Shown piece by piece: positions 25,793 to 35,627 of a DNA stretch of 64,000 nucleotides. The DNA lies in NCBI RefSeq assembly GCF_025949665.1, contig NZ_JAPDFT010000001.1:1674001-1738000 (forward strand), given 5' to 3'. Positions within the stretch are counted from its first letter, which is position 1; each line of letters begins with the position of its first letter. The notes under the pieces are model-generated. The model was not told the origin of the DNA. It did no database searches and saw only the letters and a program-made list of their open reading frames with translations. This stretch comes from Chryseobacterium viscerum (GTDB taxonomy: Bacteria > Bacteroidota > Bacteroidia > Flavobacteriales > Weeksellaceae). The position numbers and the translations under genes were made by a program.

Positions 25793-28465
25793 ATGAAAAA
25801 GCTGATAATGTTTCTGGTACTTTTGTTCTCTGTATTGAATTTCGCTCAAACTACAAAAAACGTTTATACTTGTCCGATGCATCCTGAAGTGGTGTCCTCT
25901 AAACCTGGAGACTGCCCGAAATGCGGAATGACCCTGGTGAAAAAGACTGCTGCCATAAAATCGGAAGCGAAATCTATAACTGAGACAAAGACAAAATCCT
26001 CGGAAACAAAAATAAATAAGGGTAAAATTGAAAAAATAGATCATAAAAATATAAATAATACTACTTATGCATGTCCGATGCATCCGGAAGTAGTTTCAGA
26101 CAAGCCGGGAAAATGTCCGAAATGTGGGATGGAACTTGAGGAAAAAGAAGATCATTCCCATATAGCTACTGATAAACCGAAAGAGGAAGGTTCTGTTTTA
26201 AAAAGAAACTCTGAAAACGGAAGAATTACTTTTGGAGGAAAAACGGTTCGTTATGATCTCTATGTAAAAGATACCATTGTTAATTTTACAGGAAAAAACA
26301 GAAGGGCAATTGCAATTAATGGTAAACTTCAGGCTCCGACTCTATATTTTACGGAAGGAGACACTGCTGAGATCTATCTGCACAATATGCTTAAAGAAAA
26401 TACAGGACTGCACTGGCATGGAGTAATTCTTCCTAATGAACATGACGGAGTACCATACCTTACAACAAAACCCGTAACGCCCGGAGAAACTCATTTATAT
26501 AAATTCAGAATCTCTCAAAACGGGACGTACTGGTATCATTCTCATGAAGCGCTGCAGGAACAGATAGGTATGAATGGTATCCTGGTTTTCAAAAAAAGAG
26601 AAGGAGAACCCAAAACAGAATACAAGGCTGAGATTCCGGTATTGCTGGGAGATTGGAGTGATGACGATCCCATGCAGATTGCAAGAAGACTTCATATGGC
26701 CAATACAGACTGGTATGCTGTAAAGAAAAACGCTGTACAGAGTTACTGGGAAGCGATTAAATCCGGGAATCTGGGAACAAAAGCCCTGAATGAATGGAAA
26801 AGAATGGAAGCCATGGATGTAAGTGATGTCTATTATGATAAATTCTTAATTAATGGTACTCCAAGCTCAGAGTATTCTGGTCTGAAAGCTGGTGACAAAG
26901 TAAGACTGCGAGTCGCTAACGGTGGTTCATCTACCTATTTCTGGCTGAATTATGGCGGTGGAAAGATAAAAGTGGTTGGAAACGATGGTAATGATGTTGT
27001 TCCGGTAGAAGTTGACCGTCTGATTGTCGGAGTTTCTGAAACGTATGATATTGAAGTAACTATTCCAGAGAATAAAAGCTTTGAATTCAGGGCGACTTCC
27101 GAAGATAGAATAGGACATGCTTCACTTTGGCTGGGTTCAGGTGAAAAAATAGAAGCACCTAATCTTCCAAGACTGATGCTTTTTGAAGGAATGAAGATGA
27201 TGAACGGCATGATGGAGATGAGCGGAAATATGAAACCGATGAATATGACGATGGGAAATCAGATGATGGATATGAACGAAGTGATGTATCCGGAATTATC
27301 TGAAAGCCAGAGAAAAACTACGGCAAAGCATATCAATGAAATGATGGGGATAAAAACCAAAGAAGATAAAAAAGAAGATCATTCTCAACATTCAGAAATG
27401 GAGATGAGGGAAGAAAAAACAATCAAGAGACTCTCTTATAATATTCTGAAATCTCCTGAAAAAACCATTCTTCCTGCGGACAGTATTCGTGAAATGAAAT
27501 TTACGCTGGAAGGAAACATGAACCATTATCTGTGGACGCTTGATAACAAAACAGTGACAGAAACAGATAAAATAATGATCAAAAAAGGAGAAGTTCTTAG
27601 GATTAAACTCTATAATAATTCTATGATGCGCCATCCAATGCACCTTCACGGTCATGATTTCAGGCTGATCAATTCAAAAGGAGAATATTCTCCACTGAAA
27701 AATGTAGTGGATATCATGCCGATGGAAACGTTGACAATAGAATTTGCAGCCAACCAGGATGGGGACTGGTTTTTCCACTGTCATATTTTATATCATATGA
27801 TGGCAGGAATGGGAAGAATCTTCAGTTATGAAAATTCAAAACCGAATCCACAGCTCCCGAACAGAAAACTGGCCTGGAAAAATTTTATACAAGATAATAA
27901 AATGACCAGTTCTATGGCAATGCTGGATGTTGCAAGCAATAAGATCCACGCAGAAACAATGACGATGTTTGGACCAAGATGGGCCAACCTGAATGAATTT
28001 CATTCCAACTGGAATTTTGATCATTTTGAAGGGAGTGCAAAAGTAGGTCGTTTTCTAGGGAAATTCCAGTGGGCATTGCCTTATGCAGGATTCAGAGTTC
28101 AGAAAAATCATGAGATCATGGAGAGACAGATGTCAGAAGATCTGGGAATGGACTTTCATGGTAAAAAGACCTGGTTTGGACAGCAGAAAGCTTCAAAAAA
28201 CAGATTTGCATTAATAATAGGGATGCAGTATGTTCTACCCATGTTGATTACGGCTGATGCAAGTGTAGACCAAAACGGGAAAGTATTATTAGAACTTAGC
28301 CGTGAGGATATCCCACTTTCCAGAAGACTGAGAGGAAACTTTAGTGTCAATTCCGACGGTGAGTTTTCTACAGGACTCAGATATATTGTACAAAAATGGT
28401 TTTCCCTTTCCGGAAACTATGATAAAGAGATAGGTTGGGGTGCTGGTGTTACTTTCACTTATTAA
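25793..28465 (+). CDS. copA: Multicopper oxidase (CopA type) with two heavy-metal-binding domains and a CopB-like C-terminal region
   Basis: 890 residues: signal peptide (1-19); two heavy-metal-binding domains (about 25-49 and 92-117), each with CPMHPEVV and CPKCGM; then a three-cupredoxin oxidase. Copper ligands are seen in LHWHGVILP, YWYHSHEALQEQIGMNG, HPMHLHGHDF and the C-terminal FHCHILYHMMAGMGR. A Met-rich loop (MKMMNGMMEMSGNMKPMNM, about 465-485) is the kind that takes Cu(I). After the oxidase the chain runs on for about 200 residues with alternating strands ending in GAGVTFTY. This resembles the CopB outer-membrane barrel that is normally a separate protein. It likely oxidises Cu(I) in the periplasm. 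The fusion is my reading. Confidence 0.92.
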   Translation: MKKLIMFLVLLFSVLNFAQTTKNVYTCPMHPEVVSSKPGDCPKCGMTLVKKTAAIKSEAKSITETKTKSSETKINKGKIEKIDHKNINNTTYACPMHPEVVSDKPGKCPKCGMELEEKEDHSHIATDKPKEEGSVLKRNSENGRITFGGKTVRYDLYVKDTIVNFTGKNRRAIAINGKLQAPTLYFTEGDTAEIYLHNMLKENTGLHWHGVILPNEHDGVPYLTTKPVTPGETHLYKFRISQNGTYWYHSHEALQEQIGMNGILVFKKREGEPKTEYKAEIPVLLGDWSDDDPMQIARRLHMANTDWYAVKKNAVQSYWEAIKSGNLGTKALNEWKRMEAMDVSDVYYDKFLINGTPSSEYSGLKAGDKVRLRVANGGSSTYFWLNYGGGKIKVVGNDGNDVVPVEVDRLIVGVSETYDIEVTIPENKSFEFRATSEDRIGHASLWLGSGEKIEAPNLPRLMLFEGMKMMNGMMEMSGNMKPMNMTMGNQMMDMNEVMYPELSESQRKTTAKHINEMMGIKTKEDKKEDHSQHSEMEMREEKTIKRLSYNILKSPEKTILPADSIREMKFTLEGNMNHYLWTLDNKTVTETDKIMIKKGEVLRIKLYNNSMMRHPMHLHGHDFRLINSKGEYSPLKNVVDIMPMETLTIEFAANQDGDWFFHCHILYHMMAGMGRIFSYENSKPNPQLPNRKLAWKNFIQDNKMTSSMAMLDVASNKIHAETMTMFGPRWANLNEFHSNWNFDHFEGSAKVGRFLGKFQWALPYAGFRVQKNHEIMERQMSEDLGMDFHGKKTWFGQQKASKNRFALIIGMQYVLPMLITADASVDQNGKVLLELSREDIPLSRRLRGNFSVNSDGEFSTGLRYIVQKWFSLSGNYDKEIGWGAGVTFTY

Positions 28466-28482
28466 AAAAGCTAAATTATATT

Positions 28483-28514
28483 AAAAAAGCTGTCTCATTG
28501 AGGCAGCTTTTTTT
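28483..28514 (+). terminator. Terminator of the copper operon
   Basis: AAAAAGCTGTCTCA pairs with TGAGGCAGCTTTTT (one wobble) and is followed by more T. It lies 18 bases after the oxidase stop. Confidence 0.82.
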
Positions 28515-28548
28515 GGTTAGGTAAATGCTAGTATAGAGTTTTTTTTGT

Positions 28549-28715
28549 AAACGCAAAGAATAGGTAATTCTAATGCTTAATTTTAGATGGCAAAGAACTG
28601 CGACTTTGTCGCTGATGAAGCTTAAGTAATACATTCGCTTAGAAAGAATCAATGAAATTGATTCCGGCTTTGCTCCCTTAAAATATTACAGGTTAAAGAT
28701 GGAACCTTTGCGTTT
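28549..28715. repeat. Small inverted-repeat element of the AACGCAAAG family
   Basis: 167 bases bounded by AAACGCAAAG (28549-28558) and CTTTGCGTTT (28706-28715), with T and A runs just outside. Inside are GACTTTGTCGCTGATGAAG and a perfect hairpin GAATCAAT-gaa-ATTGATTC. Related pieces (AACGCAAAG ... GATGAAG) occur at 48636, 49650 and 49803. It fills the 407-base gap between the copper oxidase and the S9 peptidase gene, which holds no ORF of note. Confidence 0.6.
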
Positions 28716-28820
28716 AAAAAAACACATAACCATTTTATTACAAAGTGTCTTTAAAAGCTTTCTAATTTTAAATATTTATTAGATAGTTATGGCTTGATGG
28801 AGCGCTGATTTTTTAAAAAT

Positions 28821-28853
28821 AAAAGCCACCTTATTTTCATAAGATGGCTTTAT
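28821..28853 (-). terminator. Terminator of the S9 peptidase gene
   Basis: AAAGCCACCTTAT, loop TTTC, ATAAGATGGCTTT, one wobble pair. It lies about 20 bases past the stop on the minus strand. Confidence 0.75.
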
Positions 28854-28872
28854 ATAATTTATATAAATGCTT

Positions 28873-30906
28873 TTATTTAGAAGCTCCTGCAGCTTTTTCA
28901 GTTTTTGCTGGTGTATAAGTCACTTTTGAAATATCAACGGTCATTTCTTTCAGACGTTTTGCTACATTTTCAGGCATTTCTTTCTGATATCTTCCCCCAA
29001 TTACTTCTGCAAGGAATTTTTCGGTTTCAGCATACATCGCCATGCTGTTTACAGGTTTACGGAATCCATGGCCTTCATCATCAGCAAGAATATAGTTAAC
29101 CTTTTTGCCTTTATCACGAAGCGCAATGACAATCTGATCTGCTTCAGCCTGTTTTACTCTTGGATCATTAGCTCCCTGAACAATCAGTAATGGCTTATTG
29201 ATTTTATCTACACTGAATAAAGGGCTTGCTTCCTGCATGCGTTTTTTGCCTTCTTCAGTTTTGGGATCACCTACCATCCCATAAAGGAAAGCGCGTGCAG
29301 CCTCCCAATAAGCAGGAACTGAATCTAATAGAGTAAAGAGGTTACTTGGCCCTACGATATCTACACCTGCAGCATATACATCAGGAGTGAAAGCCAGGCC
29401 TGCAAGTGTTGCATATCCACCGTAGCTTCCTCCCATAATCACTACTTTATTTTTATCTGCAATTCCCTGATCAATAAGGTATTTTACGCCCCAGGTGATA
29501 TCATCCTGCATTAGTTTTCCCCACTGAAGATCTCCGCCATTCTGGAATTTTTTACCATAACCGCCACTTGCTCTGAAGTTTGGTTGCAGTACAGCATATC
29601 CCCGGTTGGCTAAAAACTGTACTGTTGAATTGTATCCCCAATAATCCCTCGGACCTTTTGGTCCTCCATGAACCAATACAACTACAGGAACATTTTTGCC
29701 GGATGAACCTACGGGTAATGTCAGATAAGCCGGAATTTCAAGGCCGTCACTGCTTTTATAGCTGATAGGAGTCATAGCTGCCAGATACTTTTCAACTTTT
29801 TTTAATTCTGTTCTTGGAGTATACTGAAATAGCAGCTGTTTTGTCTTGGCATCGAAGAAGTAAGCTTCTGAAGCATATTTATCACCTCCCACAGCAACTA
29901 AAAATTTAGAATAGTCGTTGGTTGAACTTGAAAAATTAACTTCTCTTCCAGGGAATTTACTTTGCAGAAATTTATAGTTTGCCTCCCAGGTTTTGTCTTT
30001 CCAGTAATACTCTGTTTTATCTCCGGTATAAGAGGTATAAATCATCTTTCTGGTATTTCTGTCCAGGAACAATCCTCCGAAATCCACTTTATCTTTAGGA
30101 TCGCTTTCTATTTTTGTAATCTGTTTGGTTTTCGGGTCCATCAGGAATAAGGTAGATTTGTCAAGATTTCCTTTGTTGGTTACCAGATAGAATTTAGAAT
30201 TATCTTCGTTCCAGTTTGAGATATAGGCGCTTTCTGTTACTAAAGTCTCATAAATAGGAGTGAGTTTATCTCCTTCTTTATAAAAAAACTGGGTAGTTCC
30301 CTTATCATCTGTTTTGGACAGAACTCTTAATTTTTCATCCCAGTCAAATTCATAGCTTGTGATACGGTCTGTATTCTCGTAAATCTTTTTCAGTTCGCCT
30401 GTAGAAATTTTCAATGAATATAAATCATGCCATGCCTTATCACGATTGTTCAGGCCAATCATCAATAGATCAGGATCTTTTCTGCTTACCATGTAGATCT
30501 GGGCAGTTACATCTTTAAGAGGTGTTATATTCCTTGATTCCGGAACTCCGGTGGTTACTTTTGCCATGGGATCAACGGCGAAAATATTCATGTTTTCATC
30601 ACCATTACCATCTTTTACATAAAGAATATACTTTCCGTCTTCTGACCAGAAATATCCATTCATTGGGCGCTTGCTGTCTGTTAGGGGGCGTGCTTTTTCA
30701 AAAGGTTCATCAATTTTTTTTACCCAGATATTCATGATGCCTCCATATTCTTTCGTAAAGGAAATCCATTTCCCATCCGGACTCAATTGTCCTCCGGAAA
30801 TTTCCGGGTTACCAAAGAATAAACCTCTGTCCAGTACCGGGACGTCCTGTGCTCGTGCTGTATGAACTCCTATGAGCAGGAGCAATACATAAAAGATTTT
30901 TTTCAT
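28873..30906 (-). CDS. S9 family peptidase (prolyl oligopeptidase/acylaminoacyl peptidase type), exported
   Basis: 677 residues. A signal peptide ([20 protein letters not shown]) is followed by an N-terminal beta-propeller (about 25-375) of WD40/DPP-like strands ([22 protein letters not shown]). The C-terminal alpha/beta-hydrolase domain has the oxyanion loop [15 protein letters not shown], the nucleophile in [12 protein letters not shown], an acid near GANDPRV, and the catalytic His in [10 protein letters not shown]. It cleaves peptides in the periplasm. The specificity is not known. It lies 77 bases after the FAD monooxygenase gene on the same strand. Confidence 0.93.
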   Translation of the reverse strand: MKKIFYVLLLLIGVHTARAQDVPVLDRGLFFGNPEISGGQLSPDGKWISFTKEYGGIMNIWVKKIDEPFEKARPLTDSKRPMNGYFWSEDGKYILYVKDGNGDENMNIFAVDPMAKVTTGVPESRNITPLKDVTAQIYMVSRKDPDLLMIGLNNRDKAWHDLYSLKISTGELKKIYENTDRITSYEFDWDEKLRVLSKTDDKGTTQFFYKEGDKLTPIYETLVTESAYISNWNEDNSKFYLVTNKGNLDKSTLFLMDPKTKQITKIESDPKDKVDFGGLFLDRNTRKMIYTSYTGDKTEYYWKDKTWEANYKFLQSKFPGREVNFSSSTNDYSKFLVAVGGDKYASEAYFFDAKTKQLLFQYTPRTELKKVEKYLAAMTPISYKSSDGLEIPAYLTLPVGSSGKNVPVVVLVHGGPKGPRDYWGYNSTVQFLANRGYAVLQPNFRASGGYGKKFQNGGDLQWGKLMQDDITWGVKYLIDQGIADKNKVVIMGGSYGGYATLAGLAFTPDVYAAGVDIVGPSNLFTLLDSVPAYWEAARAFLYGMVGDPKTEEGKKRMQEASPLFSVDKINKPLLIVQGANDPRVKQAEADQIVIALRDKGKKVNYILADDEGHGFRKPVNSMAMYAETEKFLAEVIGGRYQKEMPENVAKRLKEMTVDISKVTYTPAKTEKAAGASK

Positions 30907-30983
30907 GTTGTTAATTTTTAGTTGTTATTAATAAAATCGAATATAATTTTTTAAATTTTATCTTTTTCTTACGATTGCAGTCT

Positions 30984-32102
30984 CTACATTTCCAGTTCAA
31001 TTATCTTTTTAGCCATTTTCTGATTAATGCTTTCAGGAATCAGTCCCATTAGAAAATTACGGAGCGAATTTCCCTTTTCCCATTGAGAAACCTTTCCGAT
31101 ATTGCGGCTTGTATTAACAATATAATCTACTTTTTTCCTTCTGATATTTTGGAATTTTTCAAAAATGATATTGAAATCCTGATGCTCATCCAGTAATTTT
31201 CCAATGATATAAGCATCTTCAATGGCCTGGCAGGCACCTTGTCCCATATTGGGAGTTGTAGCGTGTGCGGAATCTCCAATCAGACAAAGATTTTCAGAGT
31301 ACCATTGAGGAATAGGAGCGAGGTCGGAAATGATATTACAAATAATATTTTCATTCGCTGTAGCTTCAATAAGTTGTAAAACTAATGGAGCAAAATCCTT
31401 AAAGATCTCTGCAATTTCAAGATGTCTTTCAAAACTTTTTTCATTGATACAGGCGTACCAGTACACTTTTTTATCAGAAATTTTTACAAATCCAAAACGT
31501 TTTCCTTTTCCCCACATCTCAAAAGCTTCCTGATGATGTCTTTCCGGCAGATCAAAATCTACCAGACCACGCCAGCATTTCTGCCCGGAGTTCCTTATGG
31601 TTCCGGTTTTCAGGATCTGGTTTCGGACAGGAGATTTTATGCCGTCTGCTCCAAAAATGATTTTACTTTCAATCTTATTTCCGTTTTCAAAGTCTAAAAT
31701 ATAGTTTTCCTCTTTTCTTATTTTTTGTAATGAATGGTTCAGTATTATGGAATCAGAATTTAAATTTTCAGCTAGGATTTTCTGAAGATCCGCCCGGTGA
31801 ATGGCAACATTACAGGAGTTGTACTTAGTTTCCAGCTCCAGAATTTCTGTTTTTGAAATAAGCTGTAAGGATTCGTTAGCGATAACAATTCTGTGAATTT
31901 TATTACCTGCATTTTCAATCTTTTCTTTTAAACCCAATCGGTCAAAAACCTGCATTGCATTTATGGCCATCATAATTCCAGCTCCCACAGGTTTTATTTC
32001 GGGAGCAGATTCATAGATCGAAAAATCATACTGGTGCTGTTTCAGTACATTTCCGAGGGTAAGTCCCCCGATTCCGGCTCCGATGATTGAAATGGTGTTC
32101 AT
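30984..32102 (-). CDS. FAD-dependent monooxygenase (group A flavoprotein hydroxylase)
   Basis: 372 residues. FAD binding at the N-terminus (ISIIGAGIGGLTLGNVLK), the ribose contact region in KIIFGADGIKSPVR, and the second FAD motif LCLIGDSAHATTPNMGQGACQAIEDAY, as in the PF01494 family of aromatic or tetracycline-type hydroxylases. No membrane anchor. It follows the GNAT gene after 14 bases, so it belongs to a three-gene run starting with a lipoprotein. The substrate is unknown. Confidence 0.88.
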   Translation of the reverse strand: MNTISIIGAGIGGLTLGNVLKQHQYDFSIYESAPEIKPVGAGIMMAINAMQVFDRLGLKEKIENAGNKIHRIVIANESLQLISKTEILELETKYNSCNVAIHRADLQKILAENLNSDSIILNHSLQKIRKEENYILDFENGNKIESKIIFGADGIKSPVRNQILKTGTIRNSGQKCWRGLVDFDLPERHHQEAFEMWGKGKRFGFVKISDKKVYWYACINEKSFERHLEIAEIFKDFAPLVLQLIEATANENIICNIISDLAPIPQWYSENLCLIGDSAHATTPNMGQGACQAIEDAYIIGKLLDEHQDFNIIFEKFQNIRRKKVDYIVNTSRNIGKVSQWEKGNSLRNFLMGLIPESINQKMAKKIIELEM

Positions 32103-32116
32103 AGATATTATTCAAC

Positions 32117-32617
32117 TTATAATGTTAAAATATAGCTTTCCGATACCTTTTTAAAACCGTACTTACTAAAAAAATTGTGAGCGCCATGATTATTGACTCC
32201 GCTTTCCAGAAGAATAAAGCTGATATTCCAGTTTTTAGATTCATGAATAGCCTTTTCCAGAAGAGTACTTCCAAGGGATTGGCCTCTCACAGACTGATCC
32301 AGAAGCATGTCTTCCAGAATCGCATACTTTTTAAAAGGGCTGTTGATCACGTTGAAAACCATCATGCCGACAATTTCCCCATCTTCATTTTCTGTAATTA
32401 AAATATTCAGCTTGGAACTGCCGTCAGAATTAAAATCTGTAATCAGTTGTTCTGTCAGAATCACTTCAAGATCAGGATTCCAGTGGTGTGAATCTATAGC
32501 TCTGCCGGACATCATTTCGCCATGAGAAATATAAGAATCTGTTTTATGAGTAATAAAAAAGTCTACGAGTTCTTTTACGCGGCTTTTATCGGTAAGCCAT
32601 TGGGTAGTATATTTCAT
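32117..32617 (-). CDS. GNAT family N-acetyltransferase
   Basis: 166 residues. The acetyl-CoA-binding motif is seen as LEDMLLDQSVRGQSLGSTLLEKAI (R/Q-x-x-G-x-G/A form), preceded by the core strand GEIVGMMVFNV and followed by ILLESGVNNHGAHNFFSKYGF. It transfers an acetyl group to an amine; the acceptor is unknown. It lies 15 bases after the lipoprotein gene and 14 before the FAD monooxygenase gene, so the three are one operon. Confidence 0.87.
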   Translation of the reverse strand: MKYTTQWLTDKSRVKELVDFFITHKTDSYISHGEMMSGRAIDSHHWNPDLEVILTEQLITDFNSDGSSKLNILITENEDGEIVGMMVFNVINSPFKKYAILEDMLLDQSVRGQSLGSTLLEKAIHESKNWNISFILLESGVNNHGAHNFFSKYGFKKVSESYILTL

Positions 32618-32632
32618 GAGGTGTAATGGTGT

Positions 32633-33241
32633 TTATTTTAATTTTTTCAATTCCTCCAGAAGTTGATTCTGCTTATTGATGAATTGATTGAGATTGTCTG
32701 TTTTCAGAGGATGAGCGTTTTGATATTTTTCAATCTCAGGAAGGGTCTTTCTGATTTTAAATACAATATATTGATCATAAAGCACTGCTTTATTTGCCTT
32801 TATTTTACCGATGAGGTCTCTGATAGCTTGCGTTTTTACATCATATCTTGCAGAGCTTGCCTTTATTTCTTCTTCAATCTGTTTTTTAGTAATGGAATCG
32901 GTTAAAGAGCCAGATAATGTAGTAGCATCATTATAGTATGTTTCTGATTTACCAATAATATCTGTATATTCTGAAAGCACTGTTTCAGCTTCCTTTTGAA
33001 TATTTTCTATTCTGTTGTCTAGTTCCTGTAAGGATTTATCATTTTTTATAAGCTCCTCATAGATTTCATGAACAAGATTTCCGCTACGTGAGGAGTATCT
33101 GGTATTTTTCTTAATAGATTCTGAAACTGAAGATTCAGCATTATCAACTGCATTTTCTACCACAGGAGCTTGCCGTAATTTATTTTCTCTGCAGGAAAGT
33201 ATGGATAAAGCCAGGGTAGAGGCGAAGAGTATTTTTTTCAT
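32633..33241 (-). CDS. Lipoprotein with coiled coil, function unknown
   Basis: 202 residues. A lipobox (LSILSC, Cys near 17) directs lipidation. The mature protein is almost wholly helical and charged, with heptad-like runs from about 60 to 200 (EELIKNDKSLQELDNRIENI, QEAETVLSEYTDIIG, QNQLLEELKKLK). I recognise no family. First gene of a run with a GNAT and an FAD monooxygenase. Confidence 0.8.
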   Translation of the reverse strand: MKKILFASTLALSILSCRENKLRQAPVVENAVDNAESSVSESIKKNTRYSSRSGNLVHEIYEELIKNDKSLQELDNRIENIQKEAETVLSEYTDIIGKSETYYNDATTLSGSLTDSITKKQIEEEIKASSARYDVKTQAIRDLIGKIKANKAVLYDQYIVFKIRKTLPEIEKYQNAHPLKTDNLNQFINKQNQLLEELKKLK

Positions 33242-33422
33242 AATCTGTTTTATTTTGGTGTATTATCAACATCATATCCCAACAACTAAAATTAGTCAAT
33301 TAGATTTTATCGCAAATGAATAGAGGATATGATTTTAATTAGTTGAACAAACGGTGAAAAATGTTACAAAATTCTACAGATTGAATGTAATTGATCCTAT
33401 TTGTTGCCTTTGGAGTAAATAA

Positions 33423-33448
33423 AAAAACGGAGCCTGAAAACAGACTCC
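33423..33448 (-). terminator. Terminator of rpoD
   Basis: CGGAGCCTG, loop AAAA, CAGACTCCG with one wobble. On the minus strand it is followed by a run of seven T. It sits 26 bases past the rpoD stop. Confidence 0.82.
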
Positions 33449-33473
33449 GCCTATAAAATTTTTTACGCTAAAA

Positions 33474-34340
33474 TTATTTACCCAGGTAAGATTTAAGGAT
33501 CTTACTTCTGGTATTGTGTTTTAGTCTCTTAATTGCTTTTTCTTTGATCTGACGAACTCTCTCTCTTGTAAGATCGAAAGTCTCACCAATTTCCTCTAAA
33601 GTCATTGGGTGTTTTCCGTTCAGTCCGAAGTATAGTCTTACTAAGTCAGCCTCTCTTGGCGTCAAAGTATTCAATGCTCTTTCAATCTCAATTTGCAGAG
33701 ATTCAAGCATCAGATCTTTATCAGGACTTGGAGATTCTCCAGAACGTAATACATCATAAAGATTAGAATCTTCACCTTCTACTAAAGGTGCATCCATAGA
33801 CAGGTGTCTTCCGGAGTTTTTCATAGATTCTTTGATATCTTCTTCGCTCATGTCAAGAACTTCAGCCAATTCTTCCGGAGAAGGTGGTCTTTCATTTTCC
33901 TGCTCAAGGTGAGCGTATGCTTTATTGATTTTGTTGATGGAACCAATTTTATTCAACGGAAGTCTTACAATTCTTGACTGCTCAGCCAAAGCCTGTAAAA
34001 TTGATTGACGGATCCACCATACTGCATAAGAGATAAATTTGAAACCTCTAGTTTCATCGTACCTTTTTGCCGCTTTCATTAATCCTAAGTTACCTTCATT
34101 GATCAAATCGGGTAAAGAAAGACCTTGATTTTGGTATTGCTTAGATACAGAAACTACGAAACGAAGGTTGGCTTTGATTAATTTCTCCAGTGCGGCTCTG
34201 TCGCCAGCACGTATTCTTTGTGCCAATTCTACTTCTTCGTCCGCAGTGATCAGTTCCACTTTACCAATTTCCTGCAAATACTTGTCTAATGAAGCAGTTT
34301 CCCTGTTGGTAACCTGCTTAGTGATTTTTAATTGTCTCAT
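33474..34340 (-). CDS. rpoD: Primary RNA polymerase sigma factor (Bacteroidota type)
   Basis: Sigma-70 family, 288 residues, about half the length of E. coli RpoD, as is normal for Bacteroidota, which lack region 1.1 and its insert. Region 1.2/2 shows [36 protein letters not shown] and [20 protein letters not shown]. Region 4 has [29 protein letters not shown]. It recognises the TTG / TAnnTTTG promoters seen in this window. The 495-base upstream spacer is T-rich. It is monocistronic with its own terminator. Confidence 0.97.
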   Translation of the reverse strand: MRQLKITKQVTNRETASLDKYLQEIGKVELITADEEVELAQRIRAGDRAALEKLIKANLRFVVSVSKQYQNQGLSLPDLINEGNLGLMKAAKRYDETRGFKFISYAVWWIRQSILQALAEQSRIVRLPLNKIGSINKINKAYAHLEQENERPPSPEELAEVLDMSEEDIKESMKNSGRHLSMDAPLVEGEDSNLYDVLRSGESPSPDKDLMLESLQIEIERALNTLTPREADLVRLYFGLNGKHPMTLEEIGETFDLTRERVRQIKEKAIKRLKHNTRSKILKSYLGK

Positions 34341-34683
34341 TTATTTTATCCTCAAAAAAGAGTTACTATAATATATACGTATGAAAAGGTAGAAAGGTTA
34401 CACAAGGTGCAGTATTTTTTGTGGAATGTTTAATGTATAATATGTTAATGTCTTTTCTGTATTGTGTAATTTGTTGAAAAACAATATGTTGGTTTTATTT
34501 TTGGTAAAGTGTTTTTTTGTATAATGTAAAAAAGTAAAATGTATGAATGTGTTTTCAATAGTATTTTAGTTTTTTTGATAATGAGTGTTTTGTATTTTAT
34601 TTCGTTTAAAATTAAAGTACACTATTAAATAGCAAAAAATTAATCAAAGCAATCCTTTGTACAGATTATTGTTTCTTAGCTTT
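34341..34683. other. AT-rich region upstream of rpoD
   Basis: About 340 bases with many TGTATAATG-like and TATTTT stretches and no ORF. It should hold the rpoD promoter(s) and leader on the minus strand, but no complete consensus stands out. Confidence 0.4.
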
Positions 34684-34739
34684 CCCTAAACCCTAAACCC
34701 TAAACCCTAAACCCTAAACCCTAAACCCTAAACCCTAAA
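34684..34739. repeat. Eight perfect tandem CCCTAAA heptamers
   Basis: 56 bases of uninterrupted CCCTAAA, the same heptamer as the Arabidopsis-type plant telomere. The array sits in the spacer between rpoD and the S1/P1 nuclease gene. A two-unit relative (CCCTAAT CCCTAAA) is at about 18141. It lies in continuous bacterial sequence, so it is a simple-sequence repeat, probably made by slippage. Confidence 0.9.
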
Positions 34740-34744
34740 CAAAA

Positions 34745-34772
34745 AAAACGAAACCGAAGTCCCGTTTTTATA
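34745..34772 (-). terminator. Terminator of the S1/P1 nuclease gene
   Basis: On the minus strand AAAACGGGAC, TTCG tetraloop, GTTTCGTTTT (two wobble pairs), then T. It is the same architecture as the terminator at 16453 and abuts the heptamer array. Confidence 0.7.
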
Positions 34773-34835
34773 TCTAAGAGTACTGTTTTAGGTTATATTG
34801 AGTTACCTCTCAAACCCGTAACTCGCAACCCGTAT

Positions 34836-35627
34836 TTAGAAAAACTCATTTAATACTTTCGCAAGTCTCAATCCTCCGTATAGAAGTTGCCTTTCCATCG
34901 TTTCATTGAATTTATATTGGTAATCGTAAGATAATTTAGAATCGTTAGGAGTCTGTGCATAGATCTTGTTGGCAATTTTATGAGAATCATATAACCAGTC
35001 TTCCAGTGTCCCGGATTGTATCTGTGCTACTTCTTCTTTAGATTTGATATCTAAAAGCTTAGAATATTCTGTGTAACTGTATTTTTGAGAATCTACCAAT
35101 TTTCCGTCCCAAACAGAGTGTAAATTAGTTTTTTCCCCGAAATAAGTAACATTGATTTTGTTTCCACCTAAATCTTCCGCTCTTCCTACGTGAAGAGGCT
35201 GTGCAAGATCTCCCATAATATGGATAAGGAAAATTAAAGCAATTTTTCTGTCTTTTTCAGAAGTGTTTTTGTCTTTGATCTGGCTAGACAAGGTGTTTAC
35301 CTGAGTGTAAAGGCTTGGTCCTGCCTGTGCTTTTAAATTTTGTTCAAAAGCTTTAAAATCAGTCATTGGATCGATGTTTACATAATGCCATGATGAAGCC
35401 TGCTTCCATGCGCCTGTGGTATCAGATTTGATAAAATCCGGCCAGTTGGCCCAGTAAGCCAGACGCTCTTTTCCCATGATCTTTTTAATCTCTCTTCTTG
35501 CTTTGCGGGAAAGGTGGTTTTGTGCAATGTCTGCAATAACCCTGTGTCCCGTTAATCCCCACGCATAAGAATAAAGTGAAGAGGCCATGAATGCTAAAAT
35601 CAGAATTTTAGAATAAATACTTTTCAT
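34836..35627 (-). CDS. S1/P1-type nuclease, exported
   Basis: Zinc-dependent nuclease of the S1/P1-phospholipase C fold (PF02265), cutting single-stranded nucleic acid or removing 3' phosphates. From the ATG at 35627 the protein has 263 residues. After the signal peptide the mature chain begins with Trp (AWGLTGHRVIADIAQNHL); this N-terminal Trp and the first His are Zn ligands. Others are in YWANWPDF, SSWHYVNID, FLIHIMGDLAQPLHVG and HSVWDGKL. All expected ligand motifs are present. A -7 element TATCTTTG lies at 35651-35658 (minus). Periplasmic or secreted. Confidence 0.92.
   Translation of the reverse strand: MKSIYSKILILAFMASSLYSYAWGLTGHRVIADIAQNHLSRKARREIKKIMGKERLAYWANWPDFIKSDTTGAWKQASSWHYVNIDPMTDFKAFEQNLKAQAGPSLYTQVNTLSSQIKDKNTSEKDRKIALIFLIHIMGDLAQPLHVGRAEDLGGNKINVTYFGEKTNLHSVWDGKLVDSQKYSYTEYSKLLDIKSKEEVAQIQSGTLEDWLYDSHKIANKIYAQTPNDSKLSYDYQYKFNETMERQLLYGGLRLAKVLNEFF

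Noticed and set aside
24729..28465. Copper P-type ATPase module
   Set aside because: No ATPase, regulator or efflux trio is present; only binding proteins and an oxidase.
34684..34739. Eukaryotic contamination or chimeric telomere
   Set aside because: Flanks on both sides are ordinary flavobacterial genes and terminators on continuous sequence; a simple bacterial repeat is the better reading.
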